From: Alphaproteobacteria bacterium
Lineage (GTDB): Bacteria; Pseudomonadota; Alphaproteobacteria; Sphingomonadales; JAKSBY01
Reading direction: 5' to 3'
Length of the DNA stretch: 64,000 nt
Assembly (NCBI GenBank): GCA_021774625.1
Contig: JAJFIV010000007.1
Coordinates: 123,234 to 187,233 of the forward strand
The position numbers and the translations under genes were made by a program. The first letter of the stretch is position 1; every line of letters starts with the position of its first letter. Of the stretch, positions 46,848-55,305 are shown one piece after another. Below the pieces are notes generated by a model, which saw only the letters and a program-made list of their open reading frames with translations, had not been told where the DNA came from and ran no database searches.

Positions 46848-46938
46848 GTCGAGAGCCGAGTTCGCTCTCGTTTGCCCCCTGTGGGCGTTTCCTCCCTGAA
46901 CTTGAGCCACTCCCACATTGTGCGGAGTGGCTTTTTTT
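46848..46938 (+). ncRNA. Small regulatory RNA, alpha-r8/MmgR-like
   Basis: A stretch of about 90 bases between two genes folds into three stem-loops: CGAGAGC/GCTCTCG with a 7-base loop (46850-46870), a short GCCC/GGGC stem (46874-46886), and a strong terminator (46906-46938). Between the second stem and the terminator lies TTTCCTCCCT (46888-46897), exactly the single-stranded 10-nt motif I recall as invariant in the alpha-r8 family, whose member MmgR limits polyhydroxybutyrate accumulation in Sinorhizobium. Its C-rich core can pair with Shine-Dalgarno sequences. TATAGA at 46840-46845 may be the -10 box. No coding frame fits here. Confidence 0.75.
46906..46938 (+). terminator. Rho-independent terminator of the sRNA
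   Basis: GCCACTCC (46906-46913) pairs with GGAGTGGC (46924-46931) across a 10-base loop, and seven T residues follow. It ends the sRNA and would also stop read-through from the lipid kinase gene. Confidence 0.93.
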
Positions 46939-46988
46939 GATGGCATCGGCGGCCACTTCCCCCGGCCAGATGAAAATTTAAGGGCCGC

Positions 46989-47876
46989 TTATTCGGCAGC
47001 CTGTTGCAGGCGCCGCGGCAGATCAATATCAATGACTGCGGCGATCATCTGTTCCAGGTCCCGGGCCAGGGCATTGAAATGCGGCTTCTTTTCGAGGGTG
47101 GCCTCATCCACATAAAGACCGCGATTGACTTCGATCTGCAGCGCATGGAACCCGCTTTGCGGTTTGCCGTAGCGTTCAGCGCAATAGCCGCCCGCATAGG
47201 GATCATTGCGGGAAACCCGGTAGCCAAGATTTTTCAGCGCGGCCTCCGCCCTGTCGATCAGCAAAGATGCGCAGCTTCTTCCATTGCGGTCCCCCAGAAC
47301 AAAGTCAGGGTTTTTCTTGGTCCCGAGCCGGCCCGGCGGGTCGCCGCCGGACGGCATGGAATGGCAATCGATCAAAACCGCCCAGCCATAATGTTCGCGC
47401 GCCTTTTGCAGCATTTTATAAAGGGCCTCATGATAGGGATAATAGATGTCTTGGATCCGGTTTTCGGCTTCGGCGAAGCTCAATTTGCTTTTATAGATTT
47501 CAAACCCCGCCGCCACGATGCGGGCGATTGTGCCAAGGCCGGCTGCGACCCTCTCCGATCCGGCATTCACCTTGACCGGCAGGGACTCCCGGAACATGGC
47601 CGGATCAAGTTCATAGGCTTCGCGGTTAAGATCAAGATAGGCCCGCGGGTAGAGGGCCTTTATCAGAGGCGCCCCTAATAAGGGGGCGGAGGCGAACAAT
47701 TCATCGACATAATAGTCTTCGGATTTTCTGAGCACCTGCGGATCCAGCCGGGAGGCGCTGCGAAAGGATGTGGGGTAATGCCGTCCGCTGTGCGGCGACG
47801 CGAACACCGCCGGGGCCGGCTTTTCTTCCGGCAGGATGATTTCAAATGGAGGCGCGGCTTTTGTCTCGCTGCTCAT
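46989..47876 (-). CDS. N-formylglutamate amidohydrolase family protein (second copy)
   Basis: A 295-residue member of the same metal-dependent family as the gene at 16529, but a distant paralogue. Family landmarks are AVFASPHSGRHYP, YYVDELFASAPLLGAPLI, LDLNREAYELD, VLIDCHSMPSGG and ALQIEVNRGLYVDE. Unlike the first copy, it lies beside the CpdR-like gene, an arrangement I recall in other Alphaproteobacteria. No other histidine-degradation genes are nearby, so its substrate is unproven. Confidence 0.9.
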   Translation of the reverse strand: MSSETKAAPPFEIILPEEKPAPAVFASPHSGRHYPTSFRSASRLDPQVLRKSEDYYVDELFASAPLLGAPLIKALYPRAYLDLNREAYELDPAMFRESLPVKVNAGSERVAAGLGTIARIVAAGFEIYKSKLSFAEAENRIQDIYYPYHEALYKMLQKAREHYGWAVLIDCHSMPSGGDPPGRLGTKKNPDFVLGDRNGRSCASLLIDRAEAALKNLGYRVSRNDPYAGGYCAERYGKPQSGFHALQIEVNRGLYVDEATLEKKPHFNALARDLEQMIAAVIDIDLPRRLQQAAE

Positions 47877-48015
47877 AACCGTCCCTCTTTTGTTGGTTTT
47901 TCAGGCATTTTCCACCTATTCTAACGTTGCTGGCGTTTGTTTGAAAAGTATTTACCCTTTCCGGACATACTGTCCAGACTTTCGTTGAGACATGAGTAAC
48001 TCAGGTGCGGATTTT

Positions 48016-48387
48016 ATGGCCAATATTATTCTCGCAGAAGACGACGCATCCATGCGTTCATTCCTTGTCCGCGCCATTGAAAAGGCGGGGCATCAGGTTG
48101 TTGCCGTTGACCGGGGAACCGATGCGCTGCCGCTTGTCGCCAGTGGTAATTTTGACCTGCTGCTGACCGATATCGTGATGCCGGAAATGGATGGGATCGA
48201 ACTCGCCCAGCGCACATCCAGCCTCGCACCCCACATGCAGGTGATGTTCATTACCGGTTTTGCGGCTGTAGCCCTCAACCGGCGCAACGAAACCCCGCCA
48301 GGCTCGAAAATCCTGTCCAAGCCTTTTCATCTGAAGGATCTGGTTGGTGAAATCGACCGTCTGTTCGCGGCGGAAGTCCAGGTTTGA
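48016..48387 (+). CDS. cpdR: CpdR-like single-domain response regulator
   Basis: A 123-residue receiver-only protein. Landmarks are the acidic pocket ILAEDDASMRSFL, phospho-acceptor Asp in LLLTDIVMPEMDGIEL, and the Lys in ILSKPFHLKDL. In Caulobacter, unphosphorylated CpdR brings the ClpXP protease and its substrates together to control cell-cycle proteolysis; length and sequence match that group. The start at 48016 gives the conserved N-terminus MANIILAEDD; an upstream ATG at 47992 is possible. The gene is followed at once by tRNA-Val. Confidence 0.9.
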   Translation: MANIILAEDDASMRSFLVRAIEKAGHQVVAVDRGTDALPLVASGNFDLLLTDIVMPEMDGIELAQRTSSLAPHMQVMFITGFAAVALNRRNETPPGSKILSKPFHLKDLVGEIDRLFAAEVQV

Positions 48388-48463
48388 CTTTGGGCTTGCA
48401 GAACACACCGATTCCGTTATAAACCGGCCTTCCAGTCTGAAGACCGGCCGCAAACCGGCATCA

Positions 48464-48538
48464 GGGCGCGTAGCTCAGTGGGAGAGCACTACGTTGACAT
48501 CGTAGGGGTCGCTGGTTCAATCCCAGCCGCGCCCACCA
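48464..48538 (+). tRNA. tRNA-Val (anticodon GAC)
   Basis: A 72-nt tRNA plus encoded CCA. Acceptor stem GGGCGCG/CGCGCCC, D arm GCTC/GAGC, anticodon stem CTACG/CGTAG with loop TTGACAT (anticodon GAC), T arm GCTGG-TTCAATC-CCAGC, discriminator A. Its 3' half (from 48494) is the attachment site of the integrated island and remains intact after insertion. Confidence 0.97.
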
Positions 48539-49814
48539 TCTTACCCCTTGAAATTACTGGTATTTCTATCTCTATGACCTGGCTCGCAATAAGCCAGGGA
48601 GGCCGTTTTGCAATGGATTTGCAATGGAATGTTGCAAAAAGGTTCCGGTCTGTTCTCTTATTGAGCTCCCAGAGGTAAGTATCGGTAGCGTCGGCAGCAT
48701 CCTGCAGATACACCGGATCGAATTCGCCATAGGACCGTGATGTCGTCCGACTTTCTTCCTGATCCGCATGACCGAGCCATAAGGAACGCTGCGATCCCGG
48801 CACCTGCGCCATCCGCATCACCGTGATCATTTTATTGCGAATGGAATAAGGCACCATGTTGGGCAGCGAGACGCATTCCTTCTGCCGGGTGCGGCTGAAG
48901 ACCCGCTGCAGGGCATGGGAGGACGTATAAGGCACATAGCGCGGCAGCAGTTTCCATGGGGAGTTTTGCGATATCTCGGCAAACTCCTTTTCGCTTCTTA
49001 CCATCTGCTGTTCCGCATCCCATGACTGTACCCAGCCGGCCAGATTTTCGGTGAGGCGGATGACGGGGCGGAACTTGGTCGGCTGCTGCGGACGGTCTTC
49101 CGGATTGAGATCAATCAGCCCGCGCTCAAGATCAATCTGCTTGGGTCCGAGATCAAGGCCTGCTTCCGGCCTGCAGGCTGTATTGAGCGCAATCATGATC
49201 CAGCGAAAGGCCGGTTCCGATCCGAGATTGTCGATAAACCGCGCCAGATCATCATCCTCGCGCGGGAACCATTTACCCGCCACCGGCGGCGGAATACGCA
49301 GCAGCTTGGCAATGGTTCTGGGATCATGGATGATTTTGGGGAAAGGCTGTGCGCAGCAATAACGGATAGCCGCGCTCAACATGCTCATATTACGCGCGAG
49401 ATAGCCCGCCGCATGGCCGTGGCGTGCCCGCCAGACTTTAAGAATATAATCAACCTGGAACCGCTCAGAGAGATCGCTGATCCGCTCCGGCCCGTCCAGC
49501 ACTTCCTTGAACAGTTCCAGCGTGCGTCTTGCTTGTTCCCGGCTTGGCAGTTTCGAGCCGACTTCGTTGTTGTATTTGGCGAGCACGGACAGGATCAGCG
49601 CATCCTCATCCTCGGTCTTTCTTTCCAGGACGAAGGCAACAAGCCGGTCCTTGGCCTTCTCTAAATCCGCTGTTTTAAGGCTTTTACGGCTCGCGACTCC
49701 CTTGCGCTGGGCGTGTTTGTCCGCGTGCCAGTAGGCATAATAGATGCCGCCTGCGCCGACATTGTTGTCGAGCCAGTGGCCTTTATACTCCCATTTTCCT
49801 CGCAGCTTGGACAT
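48489..49814 (-). CDS. Tyrosine recombinase/integrase
   Basis: A 441-residue phage-type integrase. The catalytic domain shows TACRPEAGLDL (Arg I region), VPYSIRNKMITVMR (H/Y-x-x-R), LWLGHADQEE and SYGEFDPVYL (nucleophile Tyr). The N-terminal ~200 residues are the arm- and core-binding domains. The C-terminal ~16 residues (GAAGIEPATPTMST) are encoded by the antisense of the tRNA-Val 3' end, a by-product of integration. ATG at 49814 follows AAAGGACCGCC; a frame 14 codons longer lacks that. It faces attL, as is usual. Confidence 0.93.
   Translation of the reverse strand: MSKLRGKWEYKGHWLDNNVGAGGIYYAYWHADKHAQRKGVASRKSLKTADLEKAKDRLVAFVLERKTEDEDALILSVLAKYNNEVGSKLPSREQARRTLELFKEVLDGPERISDLSERFQVDYILKVWRARHGHAAGYLARNMSMLSAAIRYCCAQPFPKIIHDPRTIAKLLRIPPPVAGKWFPREDDDLARFIDNLGSEPAFRWIMIALNTACRPEAGLDLGPKQIDLERGLIDLNPEDRPQQPTKFRPVIRLTENLAGWVQSWDAEQQMVRSEKEFAEISQNSPWKLLPRYVPYTSSHALQRVFSRTRQKECVSLPNMVPYSIRNKMITVMRMAQVPGSQRSLWLGHADQEESRTTSRSYGEFDPVYLQDAADATDTYLWELNKRTDRNLFATFHCKSIAKRPPWLIASQVIEIEIPVISRGKMVGAAGIEPATPTMST
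48494..48547. repeat. attL: 54-bp direct repeat at left end of island
   Basis: From TTGACATCG in the tRNA anticodon loop to CTTACCCC after its CCA end. It is identical, base for base as read here, to 63345-63398. The repeat reconstructs the tRNA 3' end, the usual crossover region of a tyrosine integrase. Confidence 0.93.
48608..48631. repeat. TTGCAATGGA tandem motif near attL, possible integrase arm site
   Basis: TTGCAATGGA followed by TTTGCAATGGAATG makes an 11-bp-phased tandem inside the integrase 3' end. The same motif with A for the G (TTGCAATGAA) occurs in both 112-bp repeats at the right end. Arm-type integrase sites are often such short direct repeats beside att; the alternative is shared integrase coding sequence. 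Confidence 0.5.
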
Positions 49815-49996
49815 GGCGGTCCTTTCGTTTTGCTCTCGATATACGCTTCGATCCACTCAGCCCGGTACCAGAAGGTTCTGCATCCCGGCGTGTATCTTAT
49901 TTCCTCCGCTTTTCTCGCCCGCCGCAATTCTTCCAGCCCGACGGGATATTTCTTCGGCACATCGCGCTCCCGAATATAGCCTGGCAGCCCGGACAT
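49661..49996 (-). CDS. Excisionase-like HTH protein
   Basis: A 111-residue frame upstream of the integrase. Its first ~70 residues resemble an excisionase-type winged helix: VPKKYPVGLEELRRARKAEE, IRYTPGCRTFWYRAEWIEAY IESK. The C-terminal ~50 residues run inside the integrase 5' region in another frame and are low in complexity, so the functional part may be only the N-terminus. Excisionases bend DNA at att sites and reverse integration. Long overlap with the integrase lowers confidence in the exact end. Confidence 0.65.
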   Translation of the reverse strand: MSGLPGYIRERDVPKKYPVGLEELRRARKAEEIRYTPGCRTFWYRAEWIEAYIESKTKGPPCPSCEENGSIKATGSTTMSAQAASIMPTGTRTNTPSARESRAVKALKQRI

Positions 49997-50006
49997 GGCG
50001 AATCCC

Positions 50007-50339
50007 CTACCTTCCCCGGCTCAGGGGCGGCCTGCCCGGCCTTGGCGGATTGTCGGAATACCAGCGGACCAGATCGGCTTTTCTAAACAGGTATTCCCGC
50101 CCCGCCTTTGCAAATGGCTGCAGGCCGCCATGCGACATCCAGCGGTAAACCGTGCGCGCCGAACAGCCGAATATCTTGCACAGATCAGCCGTATCAATCA
50201 GGGCATCCCCATTCAGATCACAAAAAGGCTTTTCCTGAAAATCGATAAAGGCCCGCTGGCCGCCGCCCGGTGCCGGGCCGATCCGCTTGCGGTGAATGAG
50301 AGTGCTGCTTCCCGCCAGATCATTTTCAAATACATACAT
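50007..50339 (-). CDS. MerR/excisionase-type HTH DNA-binding protein
   Basis: A 110-residue protein whose C-terminal half is a helix-turn-helix of the HTH_17 excisionase type: DTADLCKIFGCSARTVYRWM, then GGLQPFAKAGREYLFRKADL VRW. The N-terminal ~45 residues are not recognised. It lies 10 bases before the other excisionase-like gene and upstream of the integrase on the same strand, so all three probably form one recombination module. A role in excision or in repressing the integrase is inferred. Confidence 0.75.
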   Translation of the reverse strand: MYVFENDLAGSSTLIHRKRIGPAPGGGQRAFIDFQEKPFCDLNGDALIDTADLCKIFGCSARTVYRWMSHGGLQPFAKAGREYLFRKADLVRWYSDNPPRPGRPPLSRGR

Positions 50340-51300
50340 ATTTCATCAGCCTTAATATGACGCGCAATATATGACATATATAATAGATTCTCACTGCCGG
50401 GCGCAAGGAAAAAATATAGCGGCTTAAAATTTACCCCAAGAAGCGAGAGCGAAAGCCCCCTGCCAGGAGGCCGGAAAACGCGTAAATTGTCGTAATCCTA
50501 CCCAAACCTGCAGAAAACCGCCAAATGAGTACCCGGATTCAGTGCAATATGAGTAGAAACTGGGCACTCAAACAGTGTATCCAGAGTAGAATAGACGTAC
50601 CGCAAGGGTATTGCGGCAATTGACAGACGTGTTTGCTTGTACGGCTTATCAAGGGGGTTTGCAGCGCACGTTCCGTCAACTCTGTATCATTCAAATGGAA
50701 TTGGGACCACCTCTATTTGCTATTGACCTCAGATAGTGTGGCCGAAGCCTCACACCTTAGTAACGAGTGGAGAAACAGTTTTTGATCAGGAGGCTGCTCG
50801 TCAAATATAAGACTGTTATTTGAATATATGCAAGAAAAGGAACGCTCATGAACACAGCACCCACCATTTCCAAAGTCTGGGGCTTCTGTACAACCTTGCC
50901 CATTTTCGCGGAACACAAGGTATGTGTTGTGTATAGTACAACGCCCTTGCCAAAGGGGCGCTACGCCCCCTGTTGGATACCCCAGCAGTGCCGCCGTCAA
51001 GCCCAGCCATTACATTAAAGGCCAGCATGGTGGCGGTTAAATAGTATCGCCGATTAATCACTCATCAGGGTATTGGCCCCCCGACACCCGCCAGTCAGGT
51101 GGGCGTTCCTGCCGCTCCAACACCCCCAGATAATTCCATTGAGGCCAATCCTTCGCGGATTGGATGCACGTCAGCGTTTCACTGCTGAACCAGACCAAAA
51201 GAGCGCATCGCCAGCCCTTGGAACCCACGAGCATGCGTTTGACCTCCTGCACCACCATTCAAGAGAGCCGTCGCGTTCGCCTGAAAACCCCATGACGAAA
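50340..51300. other. Island non-coding region, no convincing gene
   Basis: A 961-bp stretch between the recombination module and the defence run. Several frames of 60-95 codons occur (for example on the minus strand at 51058-51258) but have weak or no ribosome sites and no family likeness. It holds an imperfect inverted repeat at 50526-50570 and AT-rich promoter-like sequence near 50365-50385. It may be decayed mobile DNA. Confidence 0.5.
50526..50570. repeat. Imperfect 15-bp inverted repeat, possible IS-end remnant
   Basis: TGAGTACCCGGATTC at the left matches the reverse complement of the right end, TGAGTGCCCAGTTTC, at 11 of 15 positions. The 45-bp unit with TGAGT/ACTCA termini resembles the two ends of an insertion sequence fused together; no transposase remains nearby. 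Confidence 0.4.
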
Positions 51301-52026
51301 CTATGCAGCAAGCAGTAATTCAGCCATGCCATCTATCTTCGCCTTGACGTGTTGCCAATTGGGATGATGGCGCTGCAACAGTTCATAATATTTTTTGCTG
51401 TGATTATGTTCGCGCAAATGACAAAGCTCATGCGTTATCACATAATCAATGCAATCCACCGGCGCTCGAATGAGCCATGGGTTTAGGTGAATCACGCCAC
51501 TTGGTGAACAGCTTCCCCATTGTTTTTTCATCGGGACAAGTTTGAAAGGTGGCGTTCTTTCTAGCCAGGAAATATTTCCAGTAACAAGTTCCAGCCTACG
51601 CTGAAAATAATCGGCTGATTTTGCCTTATACCAATCATTAAGTCGCCTCCTGACTGACGCTGGATCAGTGCTACGCGTTATGACCTCTATTCGACCTGCA
51701 TGTAGCTTTACGTTTGAGGGCATCTCTTTGCTCTCAGTAACACATAATTGGAAGCGCCTGCCGATATAAAAATGCGTCTCTCCACTCACATATTCCCTTG
51801 GGAGAGTATGCGCCCGAACCTGTCGCACTGCCTCTAATTGTTTGGCAATCCAACGTGCGCGCTTACGGATTGCTTGGTTGAGCTCTGCCAGCGAACATTC
51901 TTCCGGCACTTCCACTTCAATATGGCTGTTTGGGTGAACATGTATTCTGACTTTTTTGCAGAGAAATGGATTGATGGTCACATCATACAAAAAAGTTTCA
52001 TCACCATAGTGTAAAGCACCGGTCAT
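51301..52026 (-). CDS. YgjP-like (DUF45) zinc metallopeptidase
   Basis: A 241-residue protein of the YgjP/DUF45 family, a compact zinc metallopeptidase related to SprT and M48. The active site HELCHLREHNHSKKYYELL (HExxH with a third His) is complete, preceded by KKQWGSCSPSGVIHLNPWL, the diagnostic WGSC segment. It starts within the hsdR stop (TAATG overlap), so it is translated with hsdR. Such peptidases recur as accessory genes in type I restriction loci, where their role is unknown. Confidence 0.92.
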   Translation of the reverse strand: MTGALHYGDETFLYDVTINPFLCKKVRIHVHPNSHIEVEVPEECSLAELNQAIRKRARWIAKQLEAVRQVRAHTLPREYVSGETHFYIGRRFQLCVTESKEMPSNVKLHAGRIEVITRSTDPASVRRRLNDWYKAKSADYFQRRLELVTGNISWLERTPPFKLVPMKKQWGSCSPSGVIHLNPWLIRAPVDCIDYVITHELCHLREHNHSKKYYELLQRHHPNWQHVKAKIDGMAELLLAA

Positions 52027-55000
52027 TAAAAATCTCCACGAGAAAGACCGACGCGCGTAACGGCAATAATATCTTCAGTTGCTTTTTTGGCGTTCTCAAG
52101 ACCGATGATTTTAAATAAAACCGGGAGCAACCCTTTGCGTATTGCAATTTCAATATTCTGCGGATTTAGTGAGTTCTCAGCTACGGCGTCAGTCACTGTC
52201 TGATCGATTTCTAAGCTAACAACCACAAAATCGTTCATGTCATACTTTTCCGAATTATCCTTTTTGGTGATTAGTCGCAATATGCCGAAATAGGCTGCTG
52301 CGTGTTTGTTGTCGACAAGGTCAACCGGTATGCCGTCAATTTCTCTGTTTTGCGCTTTCTGCTCTAACTCATCGAATAACACATATTGCTTGAAGGGGTG
52401 CTCGAATAGAGCCTCAGCCTCGTGGATAGCCAATTTCAAAAGCTCTGAGAAATACCTCTGCGCATAAGGATCATCGGCAAGCTCTTGCTCAATAGTCTTT
52501 TTCAAACGCGATTTGATGAGGTCTGTTTCATTGCGGAGTTTTTCCTCAGTCCATTCAGACGGGGCTTTCAACCCCAGATCATTGACGAGATAGACACCCT
52601 CAGACTCTTTGACTTCTTCTCCAATGACATGCCGGTCAACAAGCTTTCTGATTTGCTCTTCATAAGCGCTGAAGTCGATTGTTTCCTGCGCATCTTGCTT
52701 GGCGATTTTTCGAAGGTTGACGAAAAACTTCAGGTCTTTTTTATATGCCGCAATTTGCTCTTCACTTATTGAGGCGTCTTCAAAAAAGGAACGTGAGCCA
52801 AGGGCAATTTTCAGGCACAACCCAAACTCGGTCAAAGCCTCATAAAAATCTTCACGTACTTTCTGACGAACATCTATCGGAACACCCACCTCACCGTCTT
52901 CGAAGTGCGGGATCAGAATTTGACGATATTGTTCCAGATCAGATCGATTTTTGACAGAGGAAAACAAAGACCAAAGCTTCTCATGCAGCTTGGGAAGGCG
53001 CTTATATTCCGTTGAAACTTCTTTGTAGAGCCCTTCTATATCTTCGATATCAAACCCGCCTTGCGTTCTTGCTGCAAGGTCTTGATAATCTGTGATGGCG
53101 GTGTCGAGTTCTTTCAAAATGCCGCGATAATCAATCAGCAATCCATATTTCTTTTCTTCTTGCAAGCGATTAACACGGGCGATTGCCTGAATGAGATTGT
53201 GTTGTTTCAGCGGCTTATCGATATAAAGAACCGCGTTTTTTGGTTCGTCAAAGCCAGTGAGAAGCTTATCAACAACGATCAATATATCCGGTTTTCCCGG
53301 TTCGCTGAAATCTTCAATGATTTGCCGCTCATATTCTTCCGCATCGCCAGTAACATTATCAGCCCACCATTGTTGAACCTCTGGCAATTCAGATTCATCG
53401 ACATCTTCATGCCCTTCGCGCGTATCGGGCGGTGAGATCACAACTGCGCTTGTGACCAGACCCGTGGCATCCAATGCCTTTTTGTACCGAACAGCCGAAA
53501 GCTTGCTGTCCGTGGCAAGTTGCCCTTTTAGGTTTTTGCCCAGCTCTTTGAAGTTTTCGCTGAAATGAATGGCGATATCCCAGGCGATCAAATCTATCCG
53601 ATTGGCTGAACCATAGACTTGCCCCTTCTTGCTGTATTTGTCCTTGAGATCACTTCTTTGCTTGTCAGACAGGCCAACAGTAATTTTCTCAAACCAGTTA
53701 TCAATCGCCTTGTCATTGATAGCCAATACCGGCTTACGTTCCTCATAAAGCAAAGGCGTGACCGTGCCGTCATCAACAGCGCGCTGCATCGTATAGGCAT
53801 GAACGATGGGGCCGAACTTGTTTGTGGTTTTGTCATTTTTGAGTAGCGGCGTGCCTGTGAACGCCACATAAGACGCATTGGGCAAAGCTTTCTTCATGCG
53901 CTCATGATTTTCGCCGCTCTGAGAGCGATGTCCTTCATCAATCAGTACAATAATATTTTCGCTTGGATTATAACATTCCGGCATTTTGGCGGCGGTACTG
54001 AACTTATTGATAATGGAAAAAATAATCCGCTCATTGCCCTTGCCGATGCGCTTGGCAAGATCACGCCCCGTTGACGCCTTGAACTGGTTTTCTTCGTCTT
54101 TCTTGCCAACACCTTTTGCCCCAAAAGCGCCGCTGGTCAGAAACGTCCGGGCGAGCTGTTTTTCCAGATCAATACGGTCTGTAACCGCAATGATCCGGCA
54201 CTCACTCAAACTTTCATGCAACAACAACGCCTTGCACAAAAACACCATGGTCAGGCTCTTGCCGGAGCCGGTGGTGTGCCAGATCACACCGCCTTCGCGT
54301 CCGCCGTCAGGGCGTTTGTTCGAGATGCGTGACAGAAGGGCTTTAATACCAAAGGCCTGTTGATAGCGCGCGGCGACTTTACCGTTTTTGCGGTCGAAAA
54401 GGATAAAATAGCGGACAAATTCCAATAACCGGTCTTTGGACAATATGCTGATTAACAGGCGATCCTGATCCGTAACTAAATGCGTTTGAGACCAAAGATT
54501 GTTGAAATGATCTTGAACGGGTTTCGGGCGATCAAAAAGCAGTTGATCCTTCACAGCCAAAGGCAGCGGTTTGTTTTTGATTTCCCTGAAATGCTTTTCG
54601 GAAAACTCTTCCTCATGCCATTTTGACCAGAATTTTTTCGGCGTCCTGGTTGTGGCGTATCGGCCTTCCGTCCCACTGATGGAAAGCAGGAGTTGTGAGT
54701 AAGCAAACAAATGCGGGATTTCATCGGTTTTTTGATTGCGGATGTTCTGGCTAATGCCTTCATCAACCATTGATTTATTGGGGTTGCCACTATCGGGGCG
54801 CTTGGCTTCGATCACCACCAACGGCAGGCCATTGACAAAGCACACAATATCCGGGCGTCGGGTGCGCGTGCCATCCGTGGAGAGAACCTCAAACTCTTCC
54901 GTCACCAGAAAACTGTTATTGTCCGGGTTATCCCAGTCGATAATCGGGATTGTTGCCGAGTGCTTCTTGCCATCAACGAACTCGGTGACGGTGACGCCAA

Positions 55001-55304
55001 GCGTCAGCGCATTGTAAAACTTCTCATTGGCACTGAGCAGCCCCTCCTGCATGGCAGGCGTTGCAAGGTCACGCGCGATCTGGTCTATCGCATTGGTGGA
55101 GAGCGGATAGCTCTTACCCTTATAGCCAAAGCGGCGTTTCTTCAACGCATCCACAAGTACGCTTTTGATGACAACAGCCTTGTTTCCGCCCCGCAGCTCC
55201 ATTGCGCGCGTTGGTGGTAGATATTCCCAGCCGAGCGAGAGCAATGTCGCAATGGATGGAATGTGCGCGGAATATTGCTCGGCTGTGTTGGGAACGGAGG
55301 ACAT
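52026..55304 (-). CDS. hsdR: Type I restriction enzyme, R (restriction/translocase) subunit
   Basis: A 1092-residue HsdR that translocates DNA using ATP and cuts it when blocked. The N-terminal nuclease shows RRPDIVCFVNGLPLVVIEAK (PD-(D/E)xK; D and ExK). The SF2 motor follows: VIWHTTGSGKSLTMVF (Walker A), VLIDEGHRSQSGE (DEGH), VAFTGTPLLK (motif III) and AIARVNRLQEEKKYG (motif VI). The ~300-residue C-terminal helical part binds the methylase core. It starts one base after the KwaB-like stop, in the middle of a closely packed run. Confidence 0.97.
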   Translation of the reverse strand: MSSVPNTAEQYSAHIPSIATLLSLGWEYLPPTRAMELRGGNKAVVIKSVLVDALKKRRFGYKGKSYPLSTNAIDQIARDLATPAMQEGLLSANEKFYNALTLGVTVTEFVDGKKHSATIPIIDWDNPDNNSFLVTEEFEVLSTDGTRTRRPDIVCFVNGLPLVVIEAKRPDSGNPNKSMVDEGISQNIRNQKTDEIPHLFAYSQLLLSISGTEGRYATTRTPKKFWSKWHEEEFSEKHFREIKNKPLPLAVKDQLLFDRPKPVQDHFNNLWSQTHLVTDQDRLLISILSKDRLLEFVRYFILFDRKNGKVAARYQQAFGIKALLSRISNKRPDGGREGGVIWHTTGSGKSLTMVFLCKALLLHESLSECRIIAVTDRIDLEKQLARTFLTSGAFGAKGVGKKDEENQFKASTGRDLAKRIGKGNERIIFSIINKFSTAAKMPECYNPSENIIVLIDEGHRSQSGENHERMKKALPNASYVAFTGTPLLKNDKTTNKFGPIVHAYTMQRAVDDGTVTPLLYEERKPVLAINDKAIDNWFEKITVGLSDKQRSDLKDKYSKKGQVYGSANRIDLIAWDIAIHFSENFKELGKNLKGQLATDSKLSAVRYKKALDATGLVTSAVVISPPDTREGHEDVDESELPEVQQWWADNVTGDAEEYERQIIEDFSEPGKPDILIVVDKLLTGFDEPKNAVLYIDKPLKQHNLIQAIARVNRLQEEKKYGLLIDYRGILKELDTAITDYQDLAARTQGGFDIEDIEGLYKEVSTEYKRLPKLHEKLWSLFSSVKNRSDLEQYRQILIPHFEDGEVGVPIDVRQKVREDFYEALTEFGLCLKIALGSRSFFEDASISEEQIAAYKKDLKFFVNLRKIAKQDAQETIDFSAYEEQIRKLVDRHVIGEEVKESEGVYLVNDLGLKAPSEWTEEKLRNETDLIKSRLKKTIEQELADDPYAQRYFSELLKLAIHEAEALFEHPFKQYVLFDELEQKAQNREIDGIPVDLVDNKHAAAYFGILRLITKKDNSEKYDMNDFVVVSLEIDQTVTDAVAENSLNPQNIEIAIRKGLLPVLFKIIGLENAKKATEDIIAVTRVGLSRGDF

Positions 55305-55305
55305 A

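Noticed and set aside
51058..51258. Minus-strand 66-codon frame in the island gap
   Set aside because: No good ribosome site and no family likeness; the stretch is more likely decayed DNA.
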